Notes: generated by a model not told the origin, from the sequence alone. A stretch of 64,000 bases of DNA from Microbacterium sp. CH12i (GCF_000685355.1 NZ_JHET01000003.1:310001-374000), one strand, 5' to 3'; shown: positions 21,066 to 30,941, numbered from the stretch's first letter. Program-made: numbers and translations.

Positions 21066-21956
21066 ATGACCCTAGAGATTTTTGTTCCATTCTGGGGGGA
21101 CCCGGCTCTGTTACGTGAGACCGTCGAGTCCGTGCGCGCACAATCGCGCCATGACTGGACGATGACGATTCTGGACGACTGCTACCCCGATGAGTCTGTT
21201 GCCGATTACTTCAAAGCGTTGGGCGATCCGCGGGTCACCTATGTGCGTAACGAAGTGAACCTCGGGATCACTGAGAACTATCGTGAGGCGATCCGGCGTG
21301 CACGCGGCGAGTACATCACAATTTTGGGGTGTGATGACCTCATGCACGTCAACTATCTAGACGTGATTATGCGCACGATCGCCGCGGTGCCCGTTGCCGA
21401 CGTGATTCAGCCCGGTGTTGATGTTATCGATGGGGCTGGTATTCCGGTTCGTCCGCTTGTGGATCGTGTGAAACAGCGTCTCCTCGCGCCGCGCGGCGGC
21501 GAGGGAATCGCGGTGCTTACGGGCGAGGCAATGGCGACAAGCCTCATCAGAGGCGATTGGCTCTACTGGCCGTCGCTGACGTTCAAGACGGAGACATTGC
21601 GCCTTATCGACTTTCGAGATGGTCTCCCTATAATTCAGGATCTTGCGCTCCTGATGGATATCGCATTTCAACACGGGACTCTCGCATTTAATCCGCAGCC
21701 CGCTTTCTCATATCGACGCCACGCGGAGAGCGCCTCTCAGAAGACTCTCCTCGACGGACGCCGATTCCGTGACGAACGGTCGTACTACCGCGAAGCGGCG
21801 AGGATTGCAGCCGGCCAAGGTTGGAGAAGGACTGCGGCGACGGCTCACATTCGTCTGATGTCTCGGCTGCATGGCATTGCGGAGCTGCCGACCGTCATCA
21901 GATACGGTTCACGCACCGGGATACAATCGACGTTGGCCCATATTTTCTCGCCCTGA
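21066..21956 (+). CDS. Family 2 glycosyltransferase
   Basis: 296 residues from ATG 21066. The GT-A start is LEIFVPFWGDPALLRETVES, followed by MTILDDCYPD and the DxD-like ILGCDDLMHVNYLDV. A later IIQDLALLMDIAF supplies the probable catalytic acidic residue. It is divergent from the DUF2142 gene across 127 bases, and the epimerase gene follows 50 bases downstream in the same direction. It probably adds one sugar to the surface glycan; the donor cannot be read from sequence. Confidence 0.85.
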   Translation: MTLEIFVPFWGDPALLRETVESVRAQSRHDWTMTILDDCYPDESVADYFKALGDPRVTYVRNEVNLGITENYREAIRRARGEYITILGCDDLMHVNYLDVIMRTIAAVPVADVIQPGVDVIDGAGIPVRPLVDRVKQRLLAPRGGEGIAVLTGEAMATSLIRGDWLYWPSLTFKTETLRLIDFRDGLPIIQDLALLMDIAFQHGTLAFNPQPAFSYRRHAESASQKTLLDGRRFRDERSYYREAARIAAGQGWRRTAATAHIRLMSRLHGIAELPTVIRYGSRTGIQSTLAHIFSP

Positions 21957-22006
21957 AACGAGGTGCGCCATATCGAGCGCCCTCGTAAGACTGGAGACTC
22001 TTGTCC

Positions 22007-23143
22007 ATGGCTGAACACGTTCTCATCACCGGCGGTGCCGGTTTTATCGGATCTCGGCTCGCTAAACGCATAGTCGATGATGGACACACCGTGACCGTGC
22101 TTGACGCGCTTATCTCGCAGGTCCACGGTGAAGATCCGGAGAACGACTCGCCCCTGTTTAAGTCACTCGACGGCGTCGCCACGGTCATTCACGGAACTGT
22201 GACGTCCACCGACGACCTTCGGCTAGCTCTGAGAGGCGTTACGGCCATCGTGCATCTTGCGGCGGAGACTGGCACCGGCCAGTCCATGTATGAGATCGAC
22301 CGGTATGTGACCGCGAACGTTGGTGGCACAGCAAAGTTGTTGGATTTGCTCGCCAATGAGGCTCACACTGTTCGACGCATCGTCGTCGCATCGTCACGAT
22401 CGATCTACGGTGAAGGTGCATATATCGATCGCGATGGTCAAGTTGTATATCCGCCGCACCGTGCGGACGAGGCGATGTCGCAGGGCGACTACCGTGTGCT
22501 CGGAGCGGATGGCGAAGCGCTCACGCTGATCCCGACAGACGAGGAAGCAAGACTGCATCCCTCGTCCGTGTATGGCATCACGAAGCAGATGCAGGAATCC
22601 CTGATTATGACCGTTGCGCCAACGCTCAGAATTCAACCGGTCGCGCTGCGATACCAAAACGTTTACGGCCCGGGCCAGTCCCTGAAGAACGCCTACACGG
22701 GAATTCTGTCAATTTTCTCCACCTTGATCCGTCAGGGAAAAGCGATCAATATTTTCGAGGATGGGCTCGAGAGCCGTGACTTCGTGTATATCGATGACGT
22801 CGTTGAGGCAACGTTCCTCGCTGTGACGCACCCAGACGCGGCTGGTGGCACCTTCAACGTTGGATCAGGTGTGGCCACAACGGTCAATGAGGTTGTCGGT
22901 GCGCTCTTCAAGGCATTCAGTGCCGACGTGCCGACTCATATCTCAGGCAACTATCGTCTCGGTGACATTCGCCACAACGTCGCTGACACCACGCGACTGC
23001 GGGAGGTATTGGGATTCACCCCCGCAACGCCGTTCGAGGATGGCGTTCAGCGCTTCGTTGAGTGGGTTTTGACCGAACCTGTGGAGGGGGACACGTACCA
23101 GCGGTCCCTCGATGAGATGGCTTCTAGAAACCTCCTCAAGTGA
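22007..23143 (+). CDS. NAD-dependent sugar-nucleotide epimerase, perhaps dTDP-L-rhamnose 4-epimerase
   Basis: 378 residues from ATG 22007, with GGAG nine bases upstream. It is an extended [34 protein letters not shown], catalytic SSRSIYGEG and YGITKQMQE (YxxxK), then YQNVYGPGQSLKNAYTG and LESRDFVYIDDV. The QSMYEI and NPYTG-like blocks are shared with enzymes that turn dTDP-L-rhamnose into dTDP-6-deoxy-L-talose, which would fit the rml genes nearby. Another hexose 4-epimerase is possible. The acyltransferase gene overlaps its end by GTGA, so the sugar may be acylated. Confidence 0.7.
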   Translation: MAEHVLITGGAGFIGSRLAKRIVDDGHTVTVLDALISQVHGEDPENDSPLFKSLDGVATVIHGTVTSTDDLRLALRGVTAIVHLAAETGTGQSMYEIDRYVTANVGGTAKLLDLLANEAHTVRRIVVASSRSIYGEGAYIDRDGQVVYPPHRADEAMSQGDYRVLGADGEALTLIPTDEEARLHPSSVYGITKQMQESLIMTVAPTLRIQPVALRYQNVYGPGQSLKNAYTGILSIFSTLIRQGKAINIFEDGLESRDFVYIDDVVEATFLAVTHPDAAGGTFNVGSGVATTVNEVVGALFKAFSADVPTHISGNYRLGDIRHNVADTTRLREVLGFTPATPFEDGVQRFVEWVLTEPVEGDTYQRSLDEMASRNLLK

Positions 23144-24228
23144 CTGCACGTACTTTCTTCGAGGGAAAGTCGTATCCTTATCGGCTGAATAGCCTCAATC
23201 TCTTTCGCCTGGTCCTGGCCGCTATCGTGCTCTTCGCGCACAGCTGGTACATCGCCGGACGCGGTACGGGGCCGCAGCTACATGGTGAGAATCTCGGTGG
23301 CTGGGCTGTCGCGGGCTTTTTTGTTCTCAGCGGGTTCCTGATCACGCGGAGTCGCTTGCGAACCTCGGCAGGGGACTACCTGCTGCATCGTGTGGCGCGA
23401 ATCTATCCGGCCTTTCTCGTGTGTCTGATTGCCACTGTTGCGCTGTTCGCTCCAATCGCTGCGCTTCTCGAGCACGGCACACTGGACGGGTACCTCAGCA
23501 CGCCAGTGACACCACTGCAATACGTGTGGGGAAACCTCGGGCTTGCGATCTCGAGTTACGACATCGGTGCGACGCTCGACAGCGTCCCGTATCCGAACGC
23601 CTGGAATGGGTCACTCTGGACGCTCTATTACGAATTTCTTTGCTACCTGGTCGTCTGGGTAGCGGGTGCCTTTGCTATTTTCCGTCGAACTGTCTTCCCT
23701 GCAACCTTAATTTTTGTTTTCAGCGTCATCATATGGATGAACATCGATCTTGCGGGACGGCTCGGCCTAGACCCCAGCTTCGGTCTATTTTTCAAGCTGC
23801 TGCCATTTTTCATGGGCGGTGCATGCGCCTACTTCGTGATCGATCGGTTCGGTCTCAACCGATGGATCGGAATAGGATCGCTGCTGGTTGCGGCACTGCT
23901 CATCGCTTTCGTACCAGGGTGGGGCGGGCAGGCATCCTCGCCGTTCCTCGCCTATGGGCTGCTTTTTCTGGCAACGCTCATTCCGCAGCCGGAGTGGATC
24001 GCACACAACGACATCTCCTACGGCTTTTACATCTATGCCTGGCCTATGCAGCAACTCGTCGCGCTCGCTGGCGGATTGCAGTGGGGGATGCTGGTCTACA
24101 TTCTGATTACGGTGGTTGGTACGATCATCCTCGCGGCGTTGAGCTGGTTCTTCGTGGAGCGACCGTGCATGCGGCGAGTCCGTGGCCGATCGGCCGCCTC
24201 CAAGCACGCAGTGAACGCCCGAACCTGA
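23140..24228 (+). CDS. Acyltransferase family 3 membrane protein
   Basis: 362 residues, about ten hydrophobic segments. The N-terminus has NLFRLVLAAIVLFAHSWYI, where the His is the conserved active-site residue of acyltransferase 3 proteins, and GFFVLSGFLITRS plus LLHRVARIYPAF are typical family blocks. FFVERPCMRR closes the domain. Such proteins O-acetylate or otherwise acylate sugars of surface polysaccharides. GTG start at 23140 overlaps the epimerase stop (GTGA), implying a joint role. Confidence 0.85.
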   Translation: MTARTFFEGKSYPYRLNSLNLFRLVLAAIVLFAHSWYIAGRGTGPQLHGENLGGWAVAGFFVLSGFLITRSRLRTSAGDYLLHRVARIYPAFLVCLIATVALFAPIAALLEHGTLDGYLSTPVTPLQYVWGNLGLAISSYDIGATLDSVPYPNAWNGSLWTLYYEFLCYLVVWVAGAFAIFRRTVFPATLIFVFSVIIWMNIDLAGRLGLDPSFGLFFKLLPFFMGGACAYFVIDRFGLNRWIGIGSLLVAALLIAFVPGWGGQASSPFLAYGLLFLATLIPQPEWIAHNDISYGFYIYAWPMQQLVALAGGLQWGMLVYILITVVGTIILAALSWFFVERPCMRRVRGRSAASKHAVNART

Positions 24229-24251
24229 AGCAACTGGAGCAAAGTAACAAA

Positions 24252-25359
24252 ATGGCCCGAATCTTCGTCGACCTCCTCTCTCTCACCGGAACGAAGGGCG
24301 GGATGGAGACCTACGCGCGCGAGCTTTACATGCAACTCGGACAGCTCGCCCCCGAACACGAGTACGTCGGGTACTTCAGCAAAGAGGGCTGGGACCTCGA
24401 CCGAAGCTGGTTTCCCGGCGAGACTATCCAGTCAGGAATCAGCGGCGAGAACCGATTCGCCTGGGCGTGGGGAGAGCTTCGGTGCGGTGCCGCCGCGGCG
24501 CGAACAGGTGCCGACCTACTGCACTCTCCTATGACTCTCGGTCCCGCTCGCACACGGATGCCTGCTGTGATCTCGATGCACGACATGCTCTACTGGAGTC
24601 ACCCCCAGTACATGTCGACGCCGCTGTACACGTGGCCAGTCAAAATTGATGGAGCGACTGGTCGCGCGCAACGCAACTCGGATCCTCACGATCAGCGAGG
24701 TCTCGAGAGAGGCGATAGTACGTTATTTGAAGGTTCCGTTCGAGCGGATCGATCTCGTTCCGCTCGCGGGCACACCGATGCAAGGTGTCGATCGATCACG
24801 TGCCTCGGAGAACGGGCCGATGATTTTGGCGACGGGTAACCGTCGCCCGCACAAGAACTGGCCCTCGCTCATTCGGGCGCTCCCCAAAATTGACCCTGCG
24901 GAGCGACCACGTGTCATCGTCACAGGTAGTCATGGTGACGACCCCTTGATTAAGGTCGTCGCGGAGACGGGGATGCAAGATTGGGTAACGCTGCGTAGCT
25001 GGGTCGACGCTGATGAGATGCGTGAGCTGTACTCAACTGCGACGGCATTGGCGATGCCGTCATTTGCAGACGGCTTCTCATTGCCTGCTTTGGAGGCGAT
25101 GATGGCCGGACTTCCGGTGATGATCAGCGACATCCCGGTCTACCGCGAAGTCGTTGGAGATGTCGCACTGTTCATAGATCCGAACGATCTCGGGTCGATT
25201 GCTAATGCGATGCGAATTGCGGCGACAGATTCTGAACGTATGCAGGATCTGGCTCAGCGCGGCTACACCCGTGCTGAGCGCTTCTCCTGGGAGCGTACGG
25301 CGAAGGGCACGATCGAATCGTTCGAGCGTGCCCTTACGGAAGGAAAATCGCGGCGCTAG
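24252..25359 (+). pseudogene. Family 4 glycosyltransferase, frame broken at 24642-24645
   Basis: ATG 24252 opens MARIFVDLLSLTGTKGGMET and runs to LYTWPVK; the rest (MERLVARNATRILTISEVSR to FERALTEG) is in the next frame. Reading the AAAA run at 24642-24645 as AAA gives VKLMERLVARNAT, so one extra A is the likely cause. The joined ~368-residue protein has the GT-B C-terminal signature MPSFADGFSLPALEAMMAG and NRRPHKNWPSLIRAL. Probably a mannosyl- or rhamnosyl-type transferase. Its stop shares CTAG with the convergent colD-like gene. Confidence 0.8.
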
Positions 25360-26546
25360 CCCCGTGCGACCCTTTCGACCGTCTCTGCGACCAGGTCGAT
25401 GCCATCGGTTACTGGGTGGTGATGGTTCCCGACGAAAAGTCCGTCTACGTGGATCTTGTCAGCACCCGGGAGCTTATCGGGAACGATGGCGTCGAGGTGG
25501 GCCATAACCGGGTTCCTGGTGAAATTCCCGGCAACGATTGGGCGAGATTCGATACCGGCTTCGGCAAATGCCGTGACCAGGTCGCGCGGCGCCGACCTTC
25601 GAGCGCCTCTTCTAGCACGAGCGAGAACCCAAACCAGCTACTTTCGCCGGTCTCTCTTTGCAATCGAACGGATGGGATTCCAGCGAAGCGTTCTTGGAAG
25701 TGGCGTGCATTCGCGCGACGTCCGGCGATGAGTGCGGGAACCTTCTTCAGCTGCTCGAGTCCAAGAGCGCCCTCCATCTCCAGTGGACGCACGTTGTACC
25801 CCGGCAGGACAAAGCGAAACAGATCGTCCCAAGCATTCCCGGTCTTGTTGTGCACGTGATTCTCGTTGGGAAGGTCGCGTGTCCACCCGTGGGACCGCAG
25901 CGAGATCATCTCCTGATAGAGCTGCTCATCGTCAGTGAGGATGAGCCCGCCTTCCATCGTTGAAATGTGATGTGAAAAGAATGAGCTGAAGGTGCCGACG
26001 AGCCCAGCAGTGCCCGCAGCGATGCCATCACTCACTGCACCGAGAGATTCACAGTTGTCCTCGAGCAGGACCAGGCTGTGCTTCTCGGCAAGTGCACGCA
26101 ATCGAGCGAAGTCGTTCGGGTTGCCGAGGAGGTTCACGGCAAACACGGCCTTCGTACGAGGCCCAATCGCTTCTTCCAGTAGGTCGAGATCCATATTCAA
26201 TGTGTCGATGTCGATGTCAACGAAACGCGGTCGGAGTCCGTACTGCGTCAACGGGTAGTACGTTGTGGGCCACGACACAGCCGGGACAAGGACTTCGTCG
26301 CCACGAGAGAGGTCGATGCGCGGGTCGAGTACCGCGGCGGCGACGGCGATGAGGTTGGCTGAACTGCCAGAGTTAACCATGACGCCGAAGTCAGCACCGA
26401 AGTGCTCGGCGAACGCAGCCTCGAATTTTTTTGACCAGCGGCCCCATCGTGAAGCGACCACCTTCAGTCACGCGTTTGATCGCGGCGTACTCGGCGTCGT
26501 CCCAGGTGGTTGTGGCCAGGGGGTACGCAGGTTCGGCAGAAGTCAT
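25356..26546 (-). pseudogene. colD: ColD-like GDP-4-keto-6-deoxymannose 3-dehydratase, frame broken twice
   Basis: Starts at ATG 26546 (ATGA overlap with colC). The N-terminus MTSAEPAYPLATTTWDDAEY and the body track remembered E. coli ColD closely (VPAVSWPTTYYPL, VNLLGNPNDF, LLEDNCESLGA, HGWTRDLP, FVLPGYNVRPLEM, TGESSWFGFS). SHHISTMEGG (His193) has His where other PLP aminotransferase-fold enzymes have the Schiff-base Lys, the ColD hallmark. Breaks: a run of seven T at 26426-26432 where six would read VKKFEAAFAEHFG, and one base missing near 25580-25594 before RDLVTAFAEAGIESRP. The repaired length, ~396, fits ColD (388) and not RfbH (~437). Removes the C3 hydroxyl. Confidence 0.85.
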
Positions 26547-27481
26547 CGAATTTCTCCGTTCGCAATCTGTGTCAGGTAGGAGTTGTAGCAGGTGCGCATT
26601 CCTTCGGGCATCGAAGTCCGAGGCTTCCAGCCGTGTTCGCGCGCCAATGTGGAATCAATTAGGCGCTGGGGGACACCACTTGGTTTTGTGATGTCGAACT
26701 TCAGTGAACCCTCAAAACCCACGATTTCTGTTGCGATCTCGTAGAACTCTCGAATGCTGTGGTCCGCTCCAGCCCCAACGTTCATCGCCATCGGCCATGT
26801 GTCGATATTCTCGACCTCTTCGACTAGCCAGCGTGCGAGATCCGGAGCGTAGGTGAACTCCCGACGAGCGGTGCCATCTCCCCATACCTCGACAGCATCA
26901 AGCCCGTTGATCTGCGCCTCATGGGCCTTGCGAAGCGTCGAGGCGATGAGATGTGCTCGCGCGGGAGAAAAGGTGTCGCTCGGCCCGTACAAGTTCGAGG
27001 GAACGATGGCGCGAAACGCATTGCCAGTTTGCTGTGCGGCGTATCGCACGGCCGTTAAACCCGCGAGCTTCGCGAGTCCGTAGCCTTCATTCGCCGGCTC
27101 GAGAGCTCCTCCGAAGAGGTGAGATTCGGTGATCGGGTTAGGTGCATCCGCTGGGTAGGCCGCAGCACTCGCGACGTAGACGAATCGCGGTACCTCGGCT
27201 TCGACGGCTGCGCCGATCACGGCCCTGTCTATACCGAGGTTGTCCAGAAGATACGGCAATGGGCGTGCCAATTTGTCGCCGATCCCGCCGACGAAGGCCG
27301 CCGCATGGATGATGAGATCCGGGGCTATGTCTTGAATCACGCTAAGCGTGGCAACGGGATCACGAAGATCCACCTGTCGTCGGCCGATCGCAACCAGTTC
27401 GTCTTCGGGGCGGGTGGCACGCCACTGCGTGGCGACGCTGGAGCCGAGCATGCCAGCCGCTCCAGTGAGGAGTATCCGCAC
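26543..27481 (-). CDS. GDP-fucose-synthase-like epimerase/reductase, ColC candidate
   Basis: 312 residues from GTG 27481. An SDR of the WcaG/GFS family: LLTGAAGMLGSSV, AAAFVGGIGDKLARP, YGLAKLAG (Tyr/Lys), VPSNLYGPSDTFSP and TARREFTYAPDLAR. Located between gmd and colD, it is best read as the enzyme that epimerises and reduces the 4-keto-3,6-dideoxy sugar (ColC), but plain GDP-L-fucose synthesis is possible. Against E. coli GFS, the catalytic Ser, Tyr, Lys and His179 (RAHLIA) are kept, whereas Cys109 of SSCIYP reads SAAAYP, so C5 epimerisation may be altered. Six bases separate it from gmd. Confidence 0.8.
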   Translation of the reverse strand: MRILLTGAAGMLGSSVATQWRATRPEDELVAIGRRQVDLRDPVATLSVIQDIAPDLIIHAAAFVGGIGDKLARPLPYLLDNLGIDRAVIGAAVEAEVPRFVYVASAAAYPADAPNPITESHLFGGALEPANEGYGLAKLAGLTAVRYAAQQTGNAFRAIVPSNLYGPSDTFSPARAHLIASTLRKAHEAQINGLDAVEVWGDGTARREFTYAPDLARWLVEEVENIDTWPMAMNVGAGADHSIREFYEIATEIVGFEGSLKFDITKPSGVPQRLIDSTLAREHGWKPRTSMPEGMRTCYNSYLTQIANGEIR

Positions 27482-27487
27482 GTGGCG

Positions 27488-28516
27488 TCAGCTCTGAACC
27501 TGATCGACGAAGTGTCGACCCTCGACCTCGAGTGCGGCAGCGTCGGCATCGACCATGATCTGCGCCAGTCGAGGAGTCAAAACCTTCGGCTCCCAGCCGA
27601 GGAGATCCTTGGAGCGCCCGTAGTCGCCAATGAGTGCATCGACCTCGGTCGGGCGGAGGTAGCGCTCATCGAACTTGACGTACTTCTCCCAGTCCAGCCC
27701 GACGTGCTCGAACGAGAACTGCAGAAAATCCTTGACTGTGTATGCAGTGTTGGTCGCGAGCACATAGTCCGTCGGCTCGTCATGCTGCAGCATCCGCCAC
27801 ATGCCTTCCACGTACTCGGGTGCGTAACCCCAGTCGCGGACGGCGTCGAGATTGCCAAGGTACAACTCGCTTTGAAGGCCTGCTTTGATGCGGGCCGCCG
27901 CGCGGGTGATCTTGCGTGTTACGAAGGTTCCACCTCGACGAGGAGACTCGTGGTTGAACAGAATACCGTTGACAGCAAAGAGGCCGTACGCCTCGCGATA
28001 GTTCCGTGTGATCCAGTAGGAATAGAGTTTCGCCACGCCGTAAGGCGAGCGCGGGTAGAAAGGAGTCTCCTCATTCTGCGGAGGTGGCGTCGCTCCGAAC
28101 ATCTCGGAGCTTGATGCCTGGTAGAAACGGCAGTCGATGTGTGCGGCGCGGATTGCCTCGAGGAGACGGGTCGTGCCGAGGCCCGTGACATCGCCTGTGT
28201 ATTCAGGCTCGTCGAAGCTGACACGAACGTGCGACTGCGCCGCTAGATTGTAGACCTCATCTGGCTGGATCTCGTTGAGGAGCGTTACGAGGCGAGAGCC
28301 TTCGGCAAGATCAGCGAAGTGGAGGAAAAGGCGATGATCATCCGCCTGAGCGGGCTGATATACGTGATCGATGCGTTGCGTGTTGAATGACGAAGAACGG
28401 CGGATCAAACCGTGGACCTCGTAGCCCTTTGCCAGGAGTAGCTCAGCGAGATAGCTGCCATCCTGTCCGGTGATGCCGGTTATGAGGGCGCGTTTGCTCG
28501 ACTTGTTTTCAGTCAT
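27488..28516 (-). CDS. gmd: GDP-mannose 4,6-dehydratase
   Basis: 342 residues, the normal length. [19 protein letters not shown] binds [22 protein letters not shown] is characteristic, and [12 protein letters not shown] carries the Tyr/Lys pair. [19 protein letters not shown] is typical Gmd. It turns GDP-mannose into GDP-4-keto-6-deoxymannose, the shared precursor for fucose, colitose and similar sugars. manA at 39.9 kb supplies mannose-6-phosphate precursor interconversion; manB and manC are not in the window. Fourth gene of the 30.9-to-25.4 kb operon. Confidence 0.95.
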   Translation of the reverse strand: MTENKSSKRALITGITGQDGSYLAELLLAKGYEVHGLIRRSSSFNTQRIDHVYQPAQADDHRLFLHFADLAEGSRLVTLLNEIQPDEVYNLAAQSHVRVSFDEPEYTGDVTGLGTTRLLEAIRAAHIDCRFYQASSSEMFGATPPPQNEETPFYPRSPYGVAKLYSYWITRNYREAYGLFAVNGILFNHESPRRGGTFVTRKITRAAARIKAGLQSELYLGNLDAVRDWGYAPEYVEGMWRMLQHDEPTDYVLATNTAYTVKDFLQFSFEHVGLDWEKYVKFDERYLRPTEVDALIGDYGRSKDLLGWEPKVLTPRLAQIMVDADAAALEVEGRHFVDQVQS

Positions 28517-28559
28517 GAGGGAACTCCTGGATCGCGAGTGTTCGGGGCGAAGGCCGCAA

Positions 28560-29831
28560 TTAGTCTAGCGGAGCCGGGTTCGCGACCCCGTGAGATGCCT
28601 GCACCCGTGCACCGGGCGCAGGGCGCAGAAGTGCGGCCAGATGCATGATCAGCCCGACGACTGGAGGGAGGATTAGTGCGATGTCAATTCGGGTGAGCAA
28701 ATCCAGCGGAAGCATAAGAAAGAGGACAGTAAGAACGGCAGCGGCAGCCCAACCGACGATGTTCGCCGTGTGCTGTCTTTCCGTCACCAAAGCCGGGCCC
28801 GTAACGCACATCAAACCGACGACGCCTGCGCTCAGAACAATAATCGCCATGGTCCCGGGCTGGATCTCGTAGCGTCCGGCCGAGATGAAGTGGATCAGCG
28901 CTGGCCCGACCACGAATGCCAGCGCGGCGAGGAGTGCGATGATCCCCAGGGATGCGGCAAGGAGTGTGAGCACCCGTCTAGCGCTGGCCCGGGCGCGTCC
29001 ACGGAAAACGGCCGAAATGAGGAAGCTTTGTAGTGCGAGGATCGGTACGACGATTGGAGCTCGTGAGAGCGTGATCGCAAGCATCACGGCTCCGAGTGCG
29101 GCGGTTGACTCATCGGCACTGGTGATGCCGATGAGGAGAGGGAGTCCGGAGATCATCGCGCCCGTGCAAGCGGCGGCGCCGACGGTGCTCAGAACATTGC
29201 GTATGAGGGTGCCGAGCGGGACATCCAGGGCGAAGTTTCCGATTACGCGCTTCCTCGCCGCCGCCCAGACCGTAAGAAACGCGAGCCCGAACGGGAATGC
29301 GATTCCACAGGCGAGCCAGATCACTGGTAGCTGCAGAGCGAAGGCGGCTGTGAGGACGGCAGTCCTCACAGCCGCATCGACGATCGTAAGGAGCGCCACG
29401 TGGCGCCAGAGATGAAGGCCATAGAGCACTCCGCTGAGAACCGCGGTCAGAAGGTAGCCCACAAGACCGATCGTCAGGACTCCAGAGAGAGCAAGACCGG
29501 GGACTGGGACGGAGGTGATTCCAAGGCTGAAACCTAGGACACAGCTGATGACGAGTACCGTTGCGCCCGCAATTATGGTGAACGTGCGAAGTATGGTATT
29601 CGGCTCATGATCGTGCGAGCTGTGCGTGGCGCGCGTCACCTCCTGCTGAACCCCGGCCATCGCCGAGACACAGAGGTAGATCGTCGACCAAACGACGGAG
29701 AAGGCGACATACCCGACGCCAGGTAGAAGCGCAGGGGCGAGCAGCTGAACGACGTACCCGAATGCACCAGCTACCGCAGTCGCCAGGAGGATCCAGCGAA
29801 AGCCCCGTGCAGCTCCATCAGCCCTCGTCAT
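28560..29831 (-). CDS. Polysaccharide flippase-like (Wzx-type) membrane protein
   Basis: 423 residues and roughly a dozen hydrophobic segments with few charged loops. The opening [20 protein letters not shown] and the overall pattern fit MATE/Wzx-like exporters of lipid-linked sugars, although no single motif proves it. Its position, between DPM1-like/DUF2304 genes and the gmd-col genes, suggests it flips the unit containing the 3,6-dideoxy sugar. It overlaps the DUF2304 gene by about 14 bases. A 43-base gap precedes gmd. Confidence 0.65.
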   Translation of the reverse strand: MTRADGAARGFRWILLATAVAGAFGYVVQLLAPALLPGVGYVAFSVVWSTIYLCVSAMAGVQQEVTRATHSSHDHEPNTILRTFTIIAGATVLVISCVLGFSLGITSVPVPGLALSGVLTIGLVGYLLTAVLSGVLYGLHLWRHVALLTIVDAAVRTAVLTAAFALQLPVIWLACGIAFPFGLAFLTVWAAARKRVIGNFALDVPLGTLIRNVLSTVGAAACTGAMISGLPLLIGITSADESTAALGAVMLAITLSRAPIVVPILALQSFLISAVFRGRARASARRVLTLLAASLGIIALLAALAFVVGPALIHFISAGRYEIQPGTMAIIVLSAGVVGLMCVTGPALVTERQHTANIVGWAAAAVLTVLFLMLPLDLLTRIDIALILPPVVGLIMHLAALLRPAPGARVQASHGVANPAPLD

Positions 29832-30216
29832 TTGGCCTTTGTGGTTCGTCTGTCGGCGGTGTCGTCACAGCTTTGTAATGGGTACGGAGATCCTCGACGT
29901 CAGCGCGCAACAGCGCCACTTCTTCAGCGACACGGCGGACTTCGTCTTCAGCCTGAGACAACTCCCAGGAAAGGTGAAGAGCGACGCCGACAAGGAGAAC
30001 TAGCGCCAGAGCGAAAATCAGATTCGAGGGGACCTCGACGCCGAGTAGGTCGGAGAGGCCGACGAGAAGCCCAGGGAAAAGCGCGAGTATAAGGATCGCG
30101 AACCCGATGAGTAACCACATGATCGCGTACTTCTCGCGCAGTTGCCGGCGCAGAAGAAGAGTAAAGATCACTGCCAGGACGACGAGTGCGAAGAACACTC
30201 CAAGTAAGACAATCAT
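29818..30216 (-). CDS. DUF2304 family small membrane protein
   Basis: 132 residues: hydrophobic helices at about 1-20, 33-55 and 64-85, then a coiled-coil-like C-terminal tail (SQAEDEVRRVAEEVALLRAD). REKYAIMWLLIGFAIL is a characteristic DUF2304 segment. The family usually sits beside a DPM1-like glycosyltransferase, exactly as here (4-base ATGA-type overlap with 30213-30941), and is thought to be an accessory membrane partner. Function is unproven. Confidence 0.8.
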   Translation of the reverse strand: MIVLLGVFFALVVLAVIFTLLLRRQLREKYAIMWLLIGFAILILALFPGLLVGLSDLLGVEVPSNLIFALALVLLVGVALHLSWELSQAEDEVRRVAEEVALLRADVEDLRTHYKAVTTPPTDEPQRPNDEG

Positions 30217-30941
30217 TCAGCAACCTCCTGGCGGCGACGTCCTCTGAGCAGCGCAAGAGATAGGGCGAAGGTCGCGCGAAGCAGGTACCGTGCTGCGCTG
30301 AACGGGTTGTGGCTGGGCTTCCCGTAAGCCCGAGGACGCATCGCCACAGGCACCTGAGTCACGGTGAGTCCCGCGTGGACCGCGCCGACGAGCGAGTCGA
30401 TTGTGTCGCCAAGATACTCTGCGGGATAGTAGCGGACGTACTGATCGATCGCACGATGATTCGCCGCCCGGAACCCCGACGTAACGTCGGTCAGGCGTAC
30501 GCCGCTGATGCCTGAGATTACGCTTGCAAGCATCTTCATTGCCCATCGGCGGGGGCCGACGGCCTTGTAACCGCCGACTTCCGCGAATCGCGCGCCGATG
30601 GAGATGTCTGCATCGGAAAGCCCCGCCAGTACGGCGGCAATGTCCGTCGGATTATGTTGGCCGTCGGCGTCCACTTGAATTGCCCTACGGTAACCGTTGC
30701 GTTGAGCGTACGTGAAGCCGGTGCGCATTGCCCCGCCGACCCCCATGTTGAACGGCAGGTGCAGTACGCGTGCACCAGCAGCCTGTGCCTTGTGCGTCGT
30801 GTCATCGGTAGAACCGTCATCCACGACGAGGACGTCGTAGTTGGAATCGGCGGACAAGATCTCTCGTACCGTGTTGCCGACGTTCTGAGACTCGTTCCAT
30901 GCAGGAACGATAATGAGGGCGCGTTCGGGGGATGAAGGCAT
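30213..30941 (-). CDS. DPM1-like family 2 glycosyltransferase (polyprenyl-phosphate sugar synthase)
   Basis: 242 residues. ALIIVPAWNESQNVGNTVRE, VVDDGSTDDTTHKAQ, VDADGQHNPTDIAAVLAGL and SGFRAANHRAIDQY give the classic GT2 DPM1 arrangement, with DADG the metal-binding triad. It likely makes a polyprenyl-phosphate-linked monosaccharide donor on the cytoplasmic face. It is the first gene of a six-gene minus-strand operon (DUF2304, flippase, gmd, colC-like, colD-like follow), divergent from glf across 113 bases. Confidence 0.85.
   Translation of the reverse strand: MPSSPERALIIVPAWNESQNVGNTVREILSADSNYDVLVVDDGSTDDTTHKAQAAGARVLHLPFNMGVGGAMRTGFTYAQRNGYRRAIQVDADGQHNPTDIAAVLAGLSDADISIGARFAEVGGYKAVGPRRWAMKMLASVISGISGVRLTDVTSGFRAANHRAIDQYVRYYPAEYLGDTIDSLVGAVHAGLTVTQVPVAMRPRAYGKPSHNPFSAARYLLRATFALSLALLRGRRRQEVAE

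Noticed and set aside
25356..26546. RfbH-type CDP-4-keto-6-deoxyglucose 3-dehydrase
   Set aside because: RfbH is longer and has an iron-sulphur cysteine set; this protein matches ColD in length and blocks and lacks that set.
27119..28114. Plus-strand ORF of ~331 residues opposite gmd/colC
   Set aside because: Shadow of two well-conserved SDR genes.
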